Assembly: GCA_017483605.1 (NCBI GenBank)
Contig: JAFUWG010000027.1
Location: forward strand, 1 to 64,000
Origin: Bacteroidaceae bacterium
Lineage (GTDB): Bacteria; Bacteroidota; Bacteroidia; Bacteroidales; Bacteroidaceae
Length of the DNA stretch: 64,000 nt
Direction: 5' to 3'
The notes below the pieces were generated by a model. That model worked only from the letters and a program-made list of their open reading frames with translations, made no database searches and had not been told where the DNA came from. The position numbers and the translations under genes were made by a program. Shown here piece by piece: positions 44,431 through 51,994 of this stretch (position 1 is its first letter; every line of letters begins with the position of its first letter).

Positions 44431-44946
44431 TTAATAAAAATGTGTATCTTTATAAAGGGAAAGTTGATAATCTTTTAGAGAAGCCTTTGTTATTGTCAAA
44501 CTTTTGAATCCAAAATTTAAAAGTATTTTCTCCGAAATGATATTGTCATCTCGGATTTGTGTATTGATGGCACTACATTGTATTTCTTTCCGTATGTATT
44601 TGAGAACCATTGCTATGCACTCCTTCATTATCCCTAAATTTCTATACAGAGGGTGAATTGCATAGAACAATGCTGGTCTTGTCGACAAATCCATGATGGC
44701 AATGAATCCAATCAAGCGTTTTTTTAACTTGATGCCCCATAAAATTCCTTCATTTTGAATTAGATATTTCTTAAAACAAGTAACAAACAACCTCATTCCT
44801 TCTTTTGTTCTCACCAAGCTATAAAGTTCAGGCAAGAAACGCTGAGACTCAGCATTTTCCATTATTTCATGGAGAAAAGGTCCGTCCTCTTGGCATATTT
44901 CATCAAGAACACATCTGTTAGTATATAATTTAGGAACATTTTTCAT
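44431..44946 (-). CDS. GNAT-family N-acetyltransferase
   Basis: The 171-aa protein follows the RimJ/RimL-like GNAT pattern: NRCVLDEI at the start, GIKLKKRLIGFIAIMDL, YAIHPLYRNLGIMKECIAMV for the acetyl-CoA loop (a degenerate R-x-x-G-x-x form), and NIISEKILLNFGFK at the end. Its start overlaps the stop of the radical SAM gene by 4 nt, so the two are translationally coupled. In that setting it may acetylate the modified peptide or provide self-protection (inference). Confidence 0.8.
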   Translation of the reverse strand: MKNVPKLYTNRCVLDEICQEDGPFLHEIMENAESQRFLPELYSLVRTKEGMRLFVTCFKKYLIQNEGILWGIKLKKRLIGFIAIMDLSTRPALFYAIHPLYRNLGIMKECIAMVLKYIRKEIQCSAINTQIRDDNIISEKILLNFGFKSLTITKASLKDYQLSLYKDTHFY

Positions 44947-46172
44947 ATCATTAATCCCCTTTCTGCCATTTCACAAAACAGCAACATGTACAATCGGGCA
45001 TATACTCGTTCATTATGACATAAGACATCCCATTGTTCATCATTAAACTCTATAGCAGTAAGACAAAGGTCACACATACGAATAGCAGGGCAATAGGTAC
45101 ATCTACAAACTCGTTTGTTGTAATATTGTAACGCCAACTCATTTGCTTTATGCCAATTAATACCGTTCTTGATGTTTCCAATACGATATTGGTCAGAAAT
45201 TTTCTCGCAAACTGCAATTTGCTTGTTTGTGTCAATATACAACTTTGTATTGACAGGCATACAAGTTGCCATAGGGACAGAACTATCGACCTCAACAATG
45301 GGGCGGTCTTTCCAGTATGCGATACATCCATTAAAGAAGGCTTTGAGTACAAGCCAGTCTTGGTGTCGCTCATATATATCCAACAAGTACAAATACTGGT
45401 CTCGAAGTTTATCCCAATTGTATGTTTTTACCACTTTTGCGAAATTGGGTGCTAAACCTACAATTTGCGAGGGAGATAGTTTGTGTAAGATGATGTCCTC
45501 ATTCCAGTCTTCCGCCAAAGCCTCCAGTTGCTCTATGGAAGGAAGCGTCATTAACAATTGTATGTTAGAAACGTATTCAGGATAGTTGCAAACAATATAG
45601 GATAATGCGTCATATACCCGAGAGAATGAGCCTTTGCCTACCTCATCGATACGGTAACGGTCATGGAATAGCGCTGTCCCATCTATAGATATTGCTAATT
45701 TCACATGATGGGTGATTAACCAATCTGCCTTTTCTTTTGAAAGAAGCGTGGCATTTGTAGATAAGGAGAAAGAAACATCTTGAGGCCACAGGTATAATGC
45801 TTTCTCAACAGCATATTTGATGCGTTCGTATTGAAGCAAAGGCTCACCACCATAGAATACGATTTGTACTGGACGTTTGCGAATTACATGCTGAATAAAA
45901 GTATAGACCTCATCAATGTCAGCAGGACTCATTGAACGAACACCATGAGTGCGGTTGTTCTTATATTCACCAGAATAACAGCAATAGGAACAACGAAGAT
46001 TGCATTGTTCTGTGATACTTAAAATAAACATCTCCACCTCTGGCATTGCAAAAAAAGGGTGGAATGGCTCAAACGACCACGCATACCCATCATCATTTAC
46101 AGCACCACAGACGATTTCACCAGTTTGCCGTAGATAGGAGTATATATTATATCTGGTCGTTTTTACTTGCAT
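44943..46172 (-). CDS. Radical SAM/SPASM peptide maturase
   Basis: The 409-aa protein has a roughly 50-residue N-terminal domain, then SITEQCNLRCSYCCYSGEYK with the radical SAM CxxxCxxC motif (C57, C61, C64). IVFYGGEPLLQYERI and LAISIDGTA are typical of peptide-modifying members. The C-terminal SPASM domain has many Cys (MATCMPVN; AVCEK; VCRCTYCPAIRMCDLC) for auxiliary Fe-S clusters. Such enzymes install thioether or C-C crosslinks in ribosomal peptides. The ATG at 46172 is preferred to a TTG at 46178. A 55-aa Cys-containing peptide gene ends 6 nt upstream and is the likely substrate. I do not recognise a named subfamily. Confidence 0.9.
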   Translation of the reverse strand: MQVKTTRYNIYSYLRQTGEIVCGAVNDDGYAWSFEPFHPFFAMPEVEMFILSITEQCNLRCSYCCYSGEYKNNRTHGVRSMSPADIDEVYTFIQHVIRKRPVQIVFYGGEPLLQYERIKYAVEKALYLWPQDVSFSLSTNATLLSKEKADWLITHHVKLAISIDGTALFHDRYRIDEVGKGSFSRVYDALSYIVCNYPEYVSNIQLLMTLPSIEQLEALAEDWNEDIILHKLSPSQIVGLAPNFAKVVKTYNWDKLRDQYLYLLDIYERHQDWLVLKAFFNGCIAYWKDRPIVEVDSSVPMATCMPVNTKLYIDTNKQIAVCEKISDQYRIGNIKNGINWHKANELALQYYNKRVCRCTYCPAIRMCDLCLTAIEFNDEQWDVLCHNERVYARLYMLLFCEMAERGLMI

Positions 46173-46178
46173 ATCCAA

Positions 46179-46346
46179 TTAATGCTTACTATGATAATGA
46201 CCATTACATTGATGACTTAAACACCTAACTTGGCAGGAACTAAGTCCCATTGCTTTAATAGCCTCTTTCTGTCCCGGCTCAGATATTCTATTCGAATTGA
46301 GTTGAAACAGAATGCTTGTATTACTTGTAATGAAAGAGGTCTGCAT
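46179..46346 (-). CDS. Putative RiPP precursor peptide (55 aa)
   Basis: This ORF runs from an ATG at 46346 to a TAA at 46181-46179, and is too short for usual gene-length cut-offs. The peptide has a polar N-terminal leader-like part (MQTSFITSNTSILFQLNSN) and a KEAIKAMG segment. Its C-terminus is GLSSCQVRCLSHQCNGHYHS, ending KH. The three cysteines are C38, C42 and C47, with Ser, His and Asn beside them. Position (32 nt after the previous gene, 6 nt before the radical SAM start) and the Cys-containing C-terminus are what a thioether-type or other rSAM substrate would show. No homologue is recalled, so the assignment is inference. Confidence 0.6.
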   Translation of the reverse strand: MQTSFITSNTSILFQLNSNRISEPGQKEAIKAMGLSSCQVRCLSHQCNGHYHSKH

Positions 46347-46378
46347 GTATTTAATTCGATGAACAATTAGGGGTTTAA

Positions 46379-46618
46379 TTATGCAGAAAAATCCTCACCA
46401 CAATTGCAACAATGGTATCCTTTGCAGTCTGCTGGTTTCATTTTGTCCCACACATTTTTCGCAGCGCCCCCACCCAATGCAGGATGAAAGACACCAAACA
46501 CAACGCCTGCACCTAAAGCAACTGCTCCCCTGCCAACATTGAGAATACCATGTACTACCCTATTCTCTATTGCCATTTCTGTATTATAAGAATGGCATTT
46601 TGGACATTGTTTAGACAT
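46379..46618 (-). CDS. Small zinc-ribbon protein with glycine-zipper segment
   Basis: The 79-aa protein has an N-terminal CPKC and a C-terminal CCNC pair that can bind zinc. They flank a hydrophobic Gly/Ala-rich segment (GRGAVALGAGVVFGVFHPAL). The segment could insert in the membrane. The motif NVWDKMKP resembles KDVWDK at the end of the other small zinc-ribbon protein (47582). It directly precedes the precursor peptide gene. Confidence 0.6.
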   Translation of the reverse strand: MSKQCPKCHSYNTEMAIENRVVHGILNVGRGAVALGAGVVFGVFHPALGGGAAKNVWDKMKPADCKGYHCCNCGEDFSA

Positions 46619-46636
46619 AATTCTATTTTTATAGGT

Positions 46637-47569
46637 TTATAATGATCTTAAATTCTTATCAATAATCTGTTTATACCCTGATGAGTTATACCAATCAAGC
46701 AAATTCTTTGCTCTGACCACAAGCCACGGAAACTCTGCAGAACGGATTGAAAGAGCCTTTACTGCCTTGTCCATAGTGCTCGTGAAGTTTTCATCAAAAT
46801 TTTTTGCTTGTTGGATGAAGCTCTCTATATCAATATGGTGATAACATTTCTTTGGTAACCCTGCTTTCTTAATCATGGTAGACAGAGCGGCGTTAATATC
46901 TTGACAACAAAGCAACCCCACTCTGTCTGCCGTATAATCAGAGGTTCGATACCACTCCAATAAAGGCAATTTGATAATAGCCCCCCATGCCTTAAATGCC
47001 GCATCATTGATGAATGGCATATAGAATGTCTCCAACAGCATGTGATACGGTTTATGACCACATACTATATGCCCTAGCTCATGACCAAGAGTGAACATCA
47101 TTTCATCTTTTGTAAACAAATCTACACTTCCTGAAACCATAATAATTCTGCGATGTGTCTCTCCGTTAGAAGAATGATAGGGGGCATAGAACCAATTTGT
47201 AGAATAAGTAGGAACCTCTTTTATTCCTAAAATTTCGCATGCCTCAACTAATTGTCGGTACATTTGAGGAAGGCTCTTATTTGTTATGTTGATTCCTTCT
47301 CCTTGATATTCAACCTCATTATATGCTTCACGATATTTGCTTGTTGTTATGCGAAGAAAATCCTTAAATGTATAATAGTCCTTTCCCGCTTTCAAAATCT
47401 CTAACCATTCTTTCAACAATTTATCTTTGGGGTGTTTTATCATTTCACGTATAAATTCCTTCAATGAATAATAAGGCACTTGCAAACCATTCAGCCAATC
47501 AATAGTTCGCTTATCATCAGGGTGCATAACTGCATTGTAATTTATACGAGAGAATTCTTTTCGTTTCAT
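46637..47569 (-). CDS. M48-family metallopeptidase, copy B
   Basis: The 310-aa protein has the zinc motif GHELGHIVCGH (near residue 162) and the distal SDYTADRVGLLCCQD supplying the third ligand, as in M48 proteases. No clear signal peptide; one hydrophobic segment follows the active site. It is a paralogue of copy A (47888), sharing SxxTADRxGLLCCQ. In the island it could trim the leader of the peptide (inference). Confidence 0.82.
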   Translation of the reverse strand: MKRKEFSRINYNAVMHPDDKRTIDWLNGLQVPYYSLKEFIREMIKHPKDKLLKEWLEILKAGKDYYTFKDFLRITTSKYREAYNEVEYQGEGINITNKSLPQMYRQLVEACEILGIKEVPTYSTNWFYAPYHSSNGETHRRIIMVSGSVDLFTKDEMMFTLGHELGHIVCGHKPYHMLLETFYMPFINDAAFKAWGAIIKLPLLEWYRTSDYTADRVGLLCCQDINAALSTMIKKAGLPKKCYHHIDIESFIQQAKNFDENFTSTMDKAVKALSIRSAEFPWLVVRAKNLLDWYNSSGYKQIIDKNLRSL

Positions 47570-47581
47570 CTTAAATACCCC

Positions 47582-47833
47582 TTATTTATCCCACACATCT
47601 TTGCCTGACAGATTTTTTTCTGACGGGTATAGACATTCACTGCATTTCCAATACCGATGTCCTTGAATATTTTGGAGCATTTCATAGATTCCCATTCTTG
47701 AAATAATTCGTTCTATTTGTAACTGAGTACCTTCTATGCCCTGCAATGCAAGATATTCTTCAGCCTTGATCTCTAAATGCCGTGTGTTTTTTCTGCATTT
47801 GCTACAATAAAAAGCATTTGTTGCCATATGCAT
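47582..47833 (-). CDS. Small zinc-ribbon protein
   Basis: The 83-aa (or 81-aa from the second ATG at 47827) protein has FYCSKCRKNTRHLEI near the start and YWKCSECLYPSEK near the end, a two-CxxC zinc ribbon. The middle is helical. It lies between the two M48 genes, 12 nt from copy B. Confidence 0.6.
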   Translation of the reverse strand: MHMATNAFYCSKCRKNTRHLEIKAEEYLALQGIEGTQLQIERIISRMGIYEMLQNIQGHRYWKCSECLYPSEKNLSGKDVWDK

Positions 47834-47887
47834 CTTGATATTATTAACAATAGTTTTTGTATATTATATATTACTTCTTCCAACATC

Positions 47888-48700
47888 TCAAATAACACAT
47901 TGTTTATACCCTCCTGAATCTATCCATTTCAGCAATTCTGCAGATCTCATTACCGTCCAGGGATGGCTTTCATCTGCAATAGAAAGGAATTTAACAACTT
48001 TATTCATGTTATCGTAATCGAGCATTTTGAAATCATGTGCCTGTTGCAGGAATGTCTCTGTACGTATAGTTTTGAACTCCTTAATAGGAAGTCCTGCCAT
48101 TTTAATAAAAGTACGAATCATTGCCTCTTGATTTTGGCAACACAAAAGCCCTGCACGGTCAGCCGTAAATTCGGACATTCGATTCCAATAATAAAGAGCG
48201 TACTGAATTCCACCAGAGATAAGACTTGCTCCAGATATTGCATCAATAATAAAATTAATCACTTGTGCCATCATATGATATAACATATGATTCGATTTAA
48301 TATGTCCGCATTCATGACCTATAATAAACATGATTTCATCTTCGTCACATAAATCAATAAGTCCCGAGTTCAAGATGATAATAGGATTCTCTGCCCCTAT
48401 CGTACACGCATTTATTCCATAACTCCATTGTAAATAGAGGTCTGGTACTTTCTTTAAATCAAGGATTCTGCATGCTTCCTCTAAGTATTGGTGTATGATC
48501 GGATAATTTTTATTTGTAACCTTTAGATTGCTACCTGTGTATTGTACAGTATACACACGTTCTACTAGATTGGAAGTCACCCATTCACTTGCTTTTGTGA
48601 GAAAAGGAATGGCTTCCAATTTTTCCAATGCTGCTTTATCAAAAGGATGTTCATACAAACGGTGCTCTAATCCTTTTAATATTTTTCTTTTATGTTCCAT
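47888..48700 (-). CDS. M48-family metallopeptidase, copy A
   Basis: The 270-aa protein has IIGHECGHIKSNHM (HExxH near residue 130) and SEFTADRAGLLCCQNQ. A hydrophobic stretch (VINFIIDAISGASLISGGI) lies between them. It has no N-terminal signal, so it is probably cytoplasmic or inner-membrane facing. It is the first protein gene of the island, downstream of a long structured leader. Its substrate is unknown. Confidence 0.82.
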   Translation of the reverse strand: MEHKRKILKGLEHRLYEHPFDKAALEKLEAIPFLTKASEWVTSNLVERVYTVQYTGSNLKVTNKNYPIIHQYLEEACRILDLKKVPDLYLQWSYGINACTIGAENPIIILNSGLIDLCDEDEIMFIIGHECGHIKSNHMLYHMMAQVINFIIDAISGASLISGGIQYALYYWNRMSEFTADRAGLLCCQNQEAMIRTFIKMAGLPIKEFKTIRTETFLQQAHDFKMLDYDNMNKVVKFLSIADESHPWTVMRSAELLKWIDSGGYKQCVI

Positions 48701-48717
48701 GCTCTTATTTATCTGAA

Positions 48718-48956
48718 GTTAGTTTTATGCGAGGAAGCAGCACTAACTTCGCAAGGGGGCAAAAGAAAAGTGCAGCCTTCGTCGTAATTCCGCTCAGGCC
48801 TGCGACAGCCCTCATAACACCTTACAGAGAAGTCTGCACCATATAGGCACAACTTCAAAGTGTTATGAGATTTGTTCTTAAATTTTCCTTGTTTCGAGGT
48901 CGCAGTTCGAGCGGAAATTTGAACAAATAAAAGTTGTATTCCGAAGAATACGGTTG
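48718..48956 (-). ncRNA. Candidate structured leader RNA or ncRNA
   Basis: The promoter at 48957-48985 would start an RNA whose first part is a hairpin GTATTC-TTCG-GAATAC, with a UUCG tetraloop. Nested complementary blocks follow: CCGCTC (48791-48796) with GAGCGG (48909-48914), CTGCGAC (48801-48807) with GTCGCAG (48899-48905), and CTCATAACAC (48812-48821) with GTGTTATGAG (48860-48869). A further hairpin (AGTGCTGC with GCTGCACT, one mismatch) lies near the downstream end, just before the M48 start at 48700. I cannot place it in a known RNA family. Confidence 0.5.
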
Positions 48957-48985
48957 CAAATTTACATCTTTTTCTTTACAAACAA
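48957..48985 (-). promoter_or_regulatory. Promoter of the AT-rich island
   Basis: The minus strand has TTG (48985-48983), an 18-nt spacer and TAAATTTG (48964-48957). Confidence 0.6.
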
Positions 48986-49064
48986 AATAAAACTTTGTGT
49001 TTTTTTGAAAAAATGTTTGTTTGGTTCACTTTTCTGGTGTTTTATGGCTTGTTTTGTATGAAAA

Positions 49065-49097
49065 GAAAAAAGCGAGGTGGTGGTGCCTCGCTTTTAG
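49065..49097 (-). terminator. Terminator before the AT-rich island
   Basis: AAAAAGCGAGG pairs with CCTCGCTTTT with an 8-nt loop. It lies downstream of the stop at 49125 and upstream of the island's promoter, so it probably separates the two transcription units. Confidence 0.85.
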
Positions 49098-49124
49098 TTG
49101 TGAAGAAAGCAGAAAGATACTTCT

Positions 49125-49499
49125 TTAGTTCTCCGACTCTTCCTCAAACTCCTGATAGGCATGGTGAAACGCTGCTTCGTCGAGGAAGATGTTGGGGTAG
49201 GAGGCAAAGCAGAGGTGGAGGAGGGTGAAGAGGGTGCGGAGTTGGTGATGCCCTTCGGGGGTGTGCCAACGGATGATGAAAAAGACGGTGGCATCGGGAG
49301 GAAGACGATGCTTGAAGAAGTCTTTGGCGGAGGCGAAGCGGTCGCCATAGAGAAGGTGGAGGAGCACGTCCGGCTCTACATATCCACGTGGGAACTCTGC
49401 ATAGAGGCGTTTCAGCGTAGAAAGGTAGCAGTTTCCCACACTAAGGCAGTTGTTCAGTCCTGCCATTTTGAGGACGTTGAAGTTTTGTGGTGTCATCAT
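49125..49499 (-). CDS. Hypothetical protein
   Basis: The 124-aa protein has no recognised domain, signal peptide or membrane helix. The start MMTPQNFNVLKMAGLNN could be either ATG. It follows the DUF5675 gene with 12 nt between them and ends at a strong terminator. Confidence 0.5.
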   Translation of the reverse strand: MMTPQNFNVLKMAGLNNCLSVGNCYLSTLKRLYAEFPRGYVEPDVLLHLLYGDRFASAKDFFKHRLPPDATVFFIIRWHTPEGHHQLRTLFTLLHLCFASYPNIFLDEAAFHHAYQEFEEESEN

Positions 49500-49511
49500 A
49501 TTTCTTCATGT

Positions 49512-50051
49512 TTATTGAGGTTCAACATCTGTTTCTTCATCTATCAAGTTCCAGTCGTAGTCGTCGAATTTGAGGGGCGTGGACTGGAAGAATGCGGACT
49601 TGTTGTAGGTAAAGTCGGGTGCGTGCGTGATGGTGGCAGTGATATACTCTTGCTCATTTTTCAATACTTTTCGTTCCAGAACTTGGATTTGCAGGAACTT
49701 CGCCAGCAGGTTCATTGCCTTATCGCTACCCTTGATGGCAAACTCGCCGTCAAATTCTGTGCCCAGGATGACACTGCCTGATGCCACATCGTCGGGTTCG
49801 GTGCCGCTGTCGAATTGTGCGTTGTGGTAGGTGCCGAAGAGGGCAAAACGCAGGGTGCAGAAAAGAGGGTTGTGTACGAGTTTCATGGTGTAGCGGCCTT
49901 CGGGCAAGGCAAGCATCGCCTTGTTGCGTGTTTTTGCATATTGCGGGTTGGCTGCTTCCAGTGTGTAGCAAGCGAAGGGTGTTCCTTCGATGCGGAGGCG
50001 ACCTTTGGTCACCACTCTGTTGCCAGAGAAACGTTCAATAATGATTTTCAT
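49512..50051 (-). CDS. DUF5675-family protein
   Basis: The 179-aa protein begins MKIIIERFSGNRVVTKGRL and contains CYTLEAANP, LPEGRYTMKLVHN and GTEFDGEFAIKGSDKAM, resembling the DUF5675 family found in Bacteroidetes chromosomes and phages. Function is unknown; the fold is thought to be beta-rich. It is clustered with two small genes of phage-like character and with HU-like genes at 51995. Confidence 0.65.
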   Translation of the reverse strand: MKIIIERFSGNRVVTKGRLRIEGTPFACYTLEAANPQYAKTRNKAMLALPEGRYTMKLVHNPLFCTLRFALFGTYHNAQFDSGTEPDDVASGSVILGTEFDGEFAIKGSDKAMNLLAKFLQIQVLERKVLKNEQEYITATITHAPDFTYNKSAFFQSTPLKFDDYDWNLIDEETDVEPQ

Positions 50052-50077
50052 AATTGTATGGTTTAAGTGTGAAACAT

Positions 50078-50257
50078 TTAAGATTTGTAGATGATTTCTG
50101 TATAAGAGAAGTGGTTCATGGCATACACTCTTATCTGTTGGCAGAGGAGTGAATTCCGCTGAAACGAGAGTGCCATTGCCACAAGGCTTTTCACGACGCC
50201 GAAATGCTCAATGAGTTTTTGGCGGTCTTCTTTGTCAATTTCAATTACTTTTTTCAT
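50078..50257 (-). CDS. Small conserved-type protein (59 aa)
   Basis: The ATG at 50257 opens MKKVIEIDKEDRQKLIEHFG, and the frame continues VVKSLVAMALSFQRNS to TAA at 50080-50078. It is a short helical protein of the kind often seen beside HU-like and DUF5675 genes in Bacteroides and Prevotella; it may bind DNA, but no known domain is certain. A promoter and a large hairpin lie upstream. Confidence 0.55.
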   Translation of the reverse strand: MKKVIEIDKEDRQKLIEHFGVVKSLVAMALSFQRNSLLCQQIRVYAMNHFSYTEIIYKS

Positions 50258-50353
50258 AAAACAATCTTGTTTTTAAGGGTTGCTGAAATTTTTTCTCACA
50301 TTGGGGCTTCTACAAATCAAAGCCCGAAACCAGCACGTGACTGATTTCGGGAG

Positions 50354-50414
50354 CAAAGTTACATAGGGTGCACCCCCTTTTGCACCCTTTCAGGGGAGTG
50401 CAAAATGGGGGTGC
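50354..50414 (-). promoter_or_regulatory. Promoter -7 box with adjoining inverted repeat
   Basis: TAACTTTG on the minus strand (50361-50354) is followed upstream by the inverted repeat GTGCACCCCCTTTTGCAC / GTGCAAAATGGGGGTGCA (about 50369-50415), with an 11-12-nt loop. The repeat covers the -33 region, so it may be an operator; it could also terminate the upstream gene ending at 50427. Confidence 0.5.
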
Positions 50415-50426
50415 AAACGTGTTTTA

Positions 50427-51386
50427 CTATAAATTCTCGCGAATTTCTTTCGCTATCTTTGGAGAAACTTTTTCCAGACAAGATGCGACGAACTCTACAT
50501 CTTTAACTACTGAAGGGTCGTCATAGTTGATGCCCGAAGATGGGATTTTGTTGCGGATGCTACCTTTCGACCTGCCAGACACTCGGCTCAACAGTTCCGC
50601 AAATGCACTGATGTTGGTTTCGCCAGGCACTAATGTCAAATTCAGCAGCGTCTCGAACAAGATTGCCAGTTGGCGATTGGTAAATTGCTTCGTATTGTCC
50701 TCATCATTCACATCAAGGATTTCCGACTCTTCTTTCTGTGCTGGTTTCTTGGGGAGAAAGCCTGTCGGCAATGGCACTTTCTCCATCTGTGTATTGATGA
50801 TGGCAGGAACAACAGCGTCTTGCTCATCGAGAAAAATATTCACCTCTTCCGACCAAAAGACATCGCTGACCATATATTCCTTCAGATAAGGCACAAACAC
50901 TTCATCCCAATATCTTCGGCTATTTGGATGTGGTTCATGCTTAGCCCCCAAACCTACAGTGAACCCACCATTCATGTCAATCCCAACCTCCAAGTCTTCA
51001 ATGTACTTGGTGAAATCGGGCAACCACGATGTTTTTGAGTGATAGGCATTGATACATGTTCTTACACATTCCATGATGACATCGATGGCTTTGTTGATGC
51101 TCTCGTCTGATGCACGTGGGGGTGCAATGCCTCTGTAGTCATCAAAAAAACTTAATTCCAGACTTACCGTGCTATACTTCTTGTTGTCAATTTTTTTGTT
51201 TCTTCTTAAGGTGTCAAGCACCCAGACGCATCCATAGAAGATTTCTGCATGTGACAGTTTGAAGACGGCAACCTTCCTGTCATAGATGGCATAGTAGGGC
51301 GTGAGTCCCTTGTATATAGTGTTTTTACCAAACTTTTCGTCTATCAGATTTTGGTATCTTCTCACTTTGCGTAGTCTTTCTTTCAT
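50427..51386 (-). CDS. Hypothetical protein (RteC-like region possible)
   Basis: The 319-aa protein has a charged N-terminus and no signal peptide. The C-terminal segment TNRQLAILFETLLNLTLVPG ... LSRVSGRSKGSIRNKIP has a helical, possibly DNA-binding character, but I cannot assign a family. It is AT-rich at its promoter (51452-51482) and stands alone. Confidence 0.55.
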   Translation of the reverse strand: MKERLRKVRRYQNLIDEKFGKNTIYKGLTPYYAIYDRKVAVFKLSHAEIFYGCVWVLDTLRRNKKIDNKKYSTVSLELSFFDDYRGIAPPRASDESINKAIDVIMECVRTCINAYHSKTSWLPDFTKYIEDLEVGIDMNGGFTVGLGAKHEPHPNSRRYWDEVFVPYLKEYMVSDVFWSEEVNIFLDEQDAVVPAIINTQMEKVPLPTGFLPKKPAQKEESEILDVNDEDNTKQFTNRQLAILFETLLNLTLVPGETNISAFAELLSRVSGRSKGSIRNKIPSSGINYDDPSVVKDVEFVASCLEKVSPKIAKEIRENL

Positions 51387-51451
51387 CGTCTTGTCCTCCT
51401 ATATATAAATAATGTGTAAAGGTAAAAAATGGTTCTCTCGTTTTCGTGCTG

Positions 51452-51482
51452 CAAAGATAGTCAAAACTTTTGTTTTTGGCAA
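51452..51482 (-). promoter_or_regulatory. Promoter for the 319-aa hypothetical gene
   Basis: The minus strand has TTG (51482-51480), a 20-nt spacer and TATCTTTG (51459-51452). Confidence 0.75.
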
Positions 51483-51529
51483 AAAAAGAGGAGCCTAAAT
51501 GTTCGCCAAAGTTTGTGTTTTTGTCATGG

Positions 51530-51770
51530 TCAACACTGTCGCCAATGTCTTCACTCATCTTTTGCCCGTGTCTTCACTTGTTTCATGCCCGACATCTCGA
51601 ACGGCAGTGTTCCGTGTCTTCCGAGTTCTCTTGCCCGTATCTTGCTTGCTCTCATGCCCGTGTCTTCCGACTCCTCTTGCCCGTCATCACTTTGCTCCGA
51701 GGCTCGTCATCACTTTGCTCTCATGCAGGTCATCACTTCGCTCTCATGCTCGTGTCCACCGTGGAGATGA
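51530..51770. repeat. Degenerate repeats upstream of the HU-like genes
   Basis: Repeated blocks such as TCTTGCCCGT, CTCATGC and GTCATCACTT, with CTTTGCTCTC variants, recur through this intergenic stretch. They loosely resemble the TGCCCG-containing repeats (reverse complement) at 225-385. No gene is recognised here. Confidence 0.55.
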
Positions 51771-51859
51771 AAAACGTCGGATGAAAATGGATATGGAGAG
51801 GTGAGTTCACAAGGCTGCGGCAACTTGTGAACAATCTGAAAGGGCATTGATTTAGTCCG

Positions 51860-51867
51860 TAACTTTG
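51860..51867 (+). promoter_or_regulatory. -7 box for the HU-like genes
   Basis: TAACTTTG fits TAnnTTTG; the -33 element is not clear. The leader to the ATG at 51995 is about 120 nt and contains AAAGGAG shortly before it. Confidence 0.55.
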
Positions 51868-51994
51868 CATCGGATTCAAGAGAGAATCGGGGCATGAAAG
51901 GCTCATCCGGAGGGGTGTTTCAGACCTTGATACGCTGGCGGATCCAAAGTTAAAAGAAGTATTAACAACTTAAACAAAGAAAGGAGACACCATT

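Noticed and set aside
44943-46172. Radical SAM gene considered as an anaerobic sulfatase-maturating enzyme
   Set aside because: No sulfatase gene is nearby, and a small Cys peptide lies immediately upstream, favouring a peptide maturase; not fully excluded.
48995-49348. Short frames on either strand around the 49.07 kb terminator
   Set aside because: They cross a strong terminator and overlap the better-supported minus-strand gene 49125-49499.
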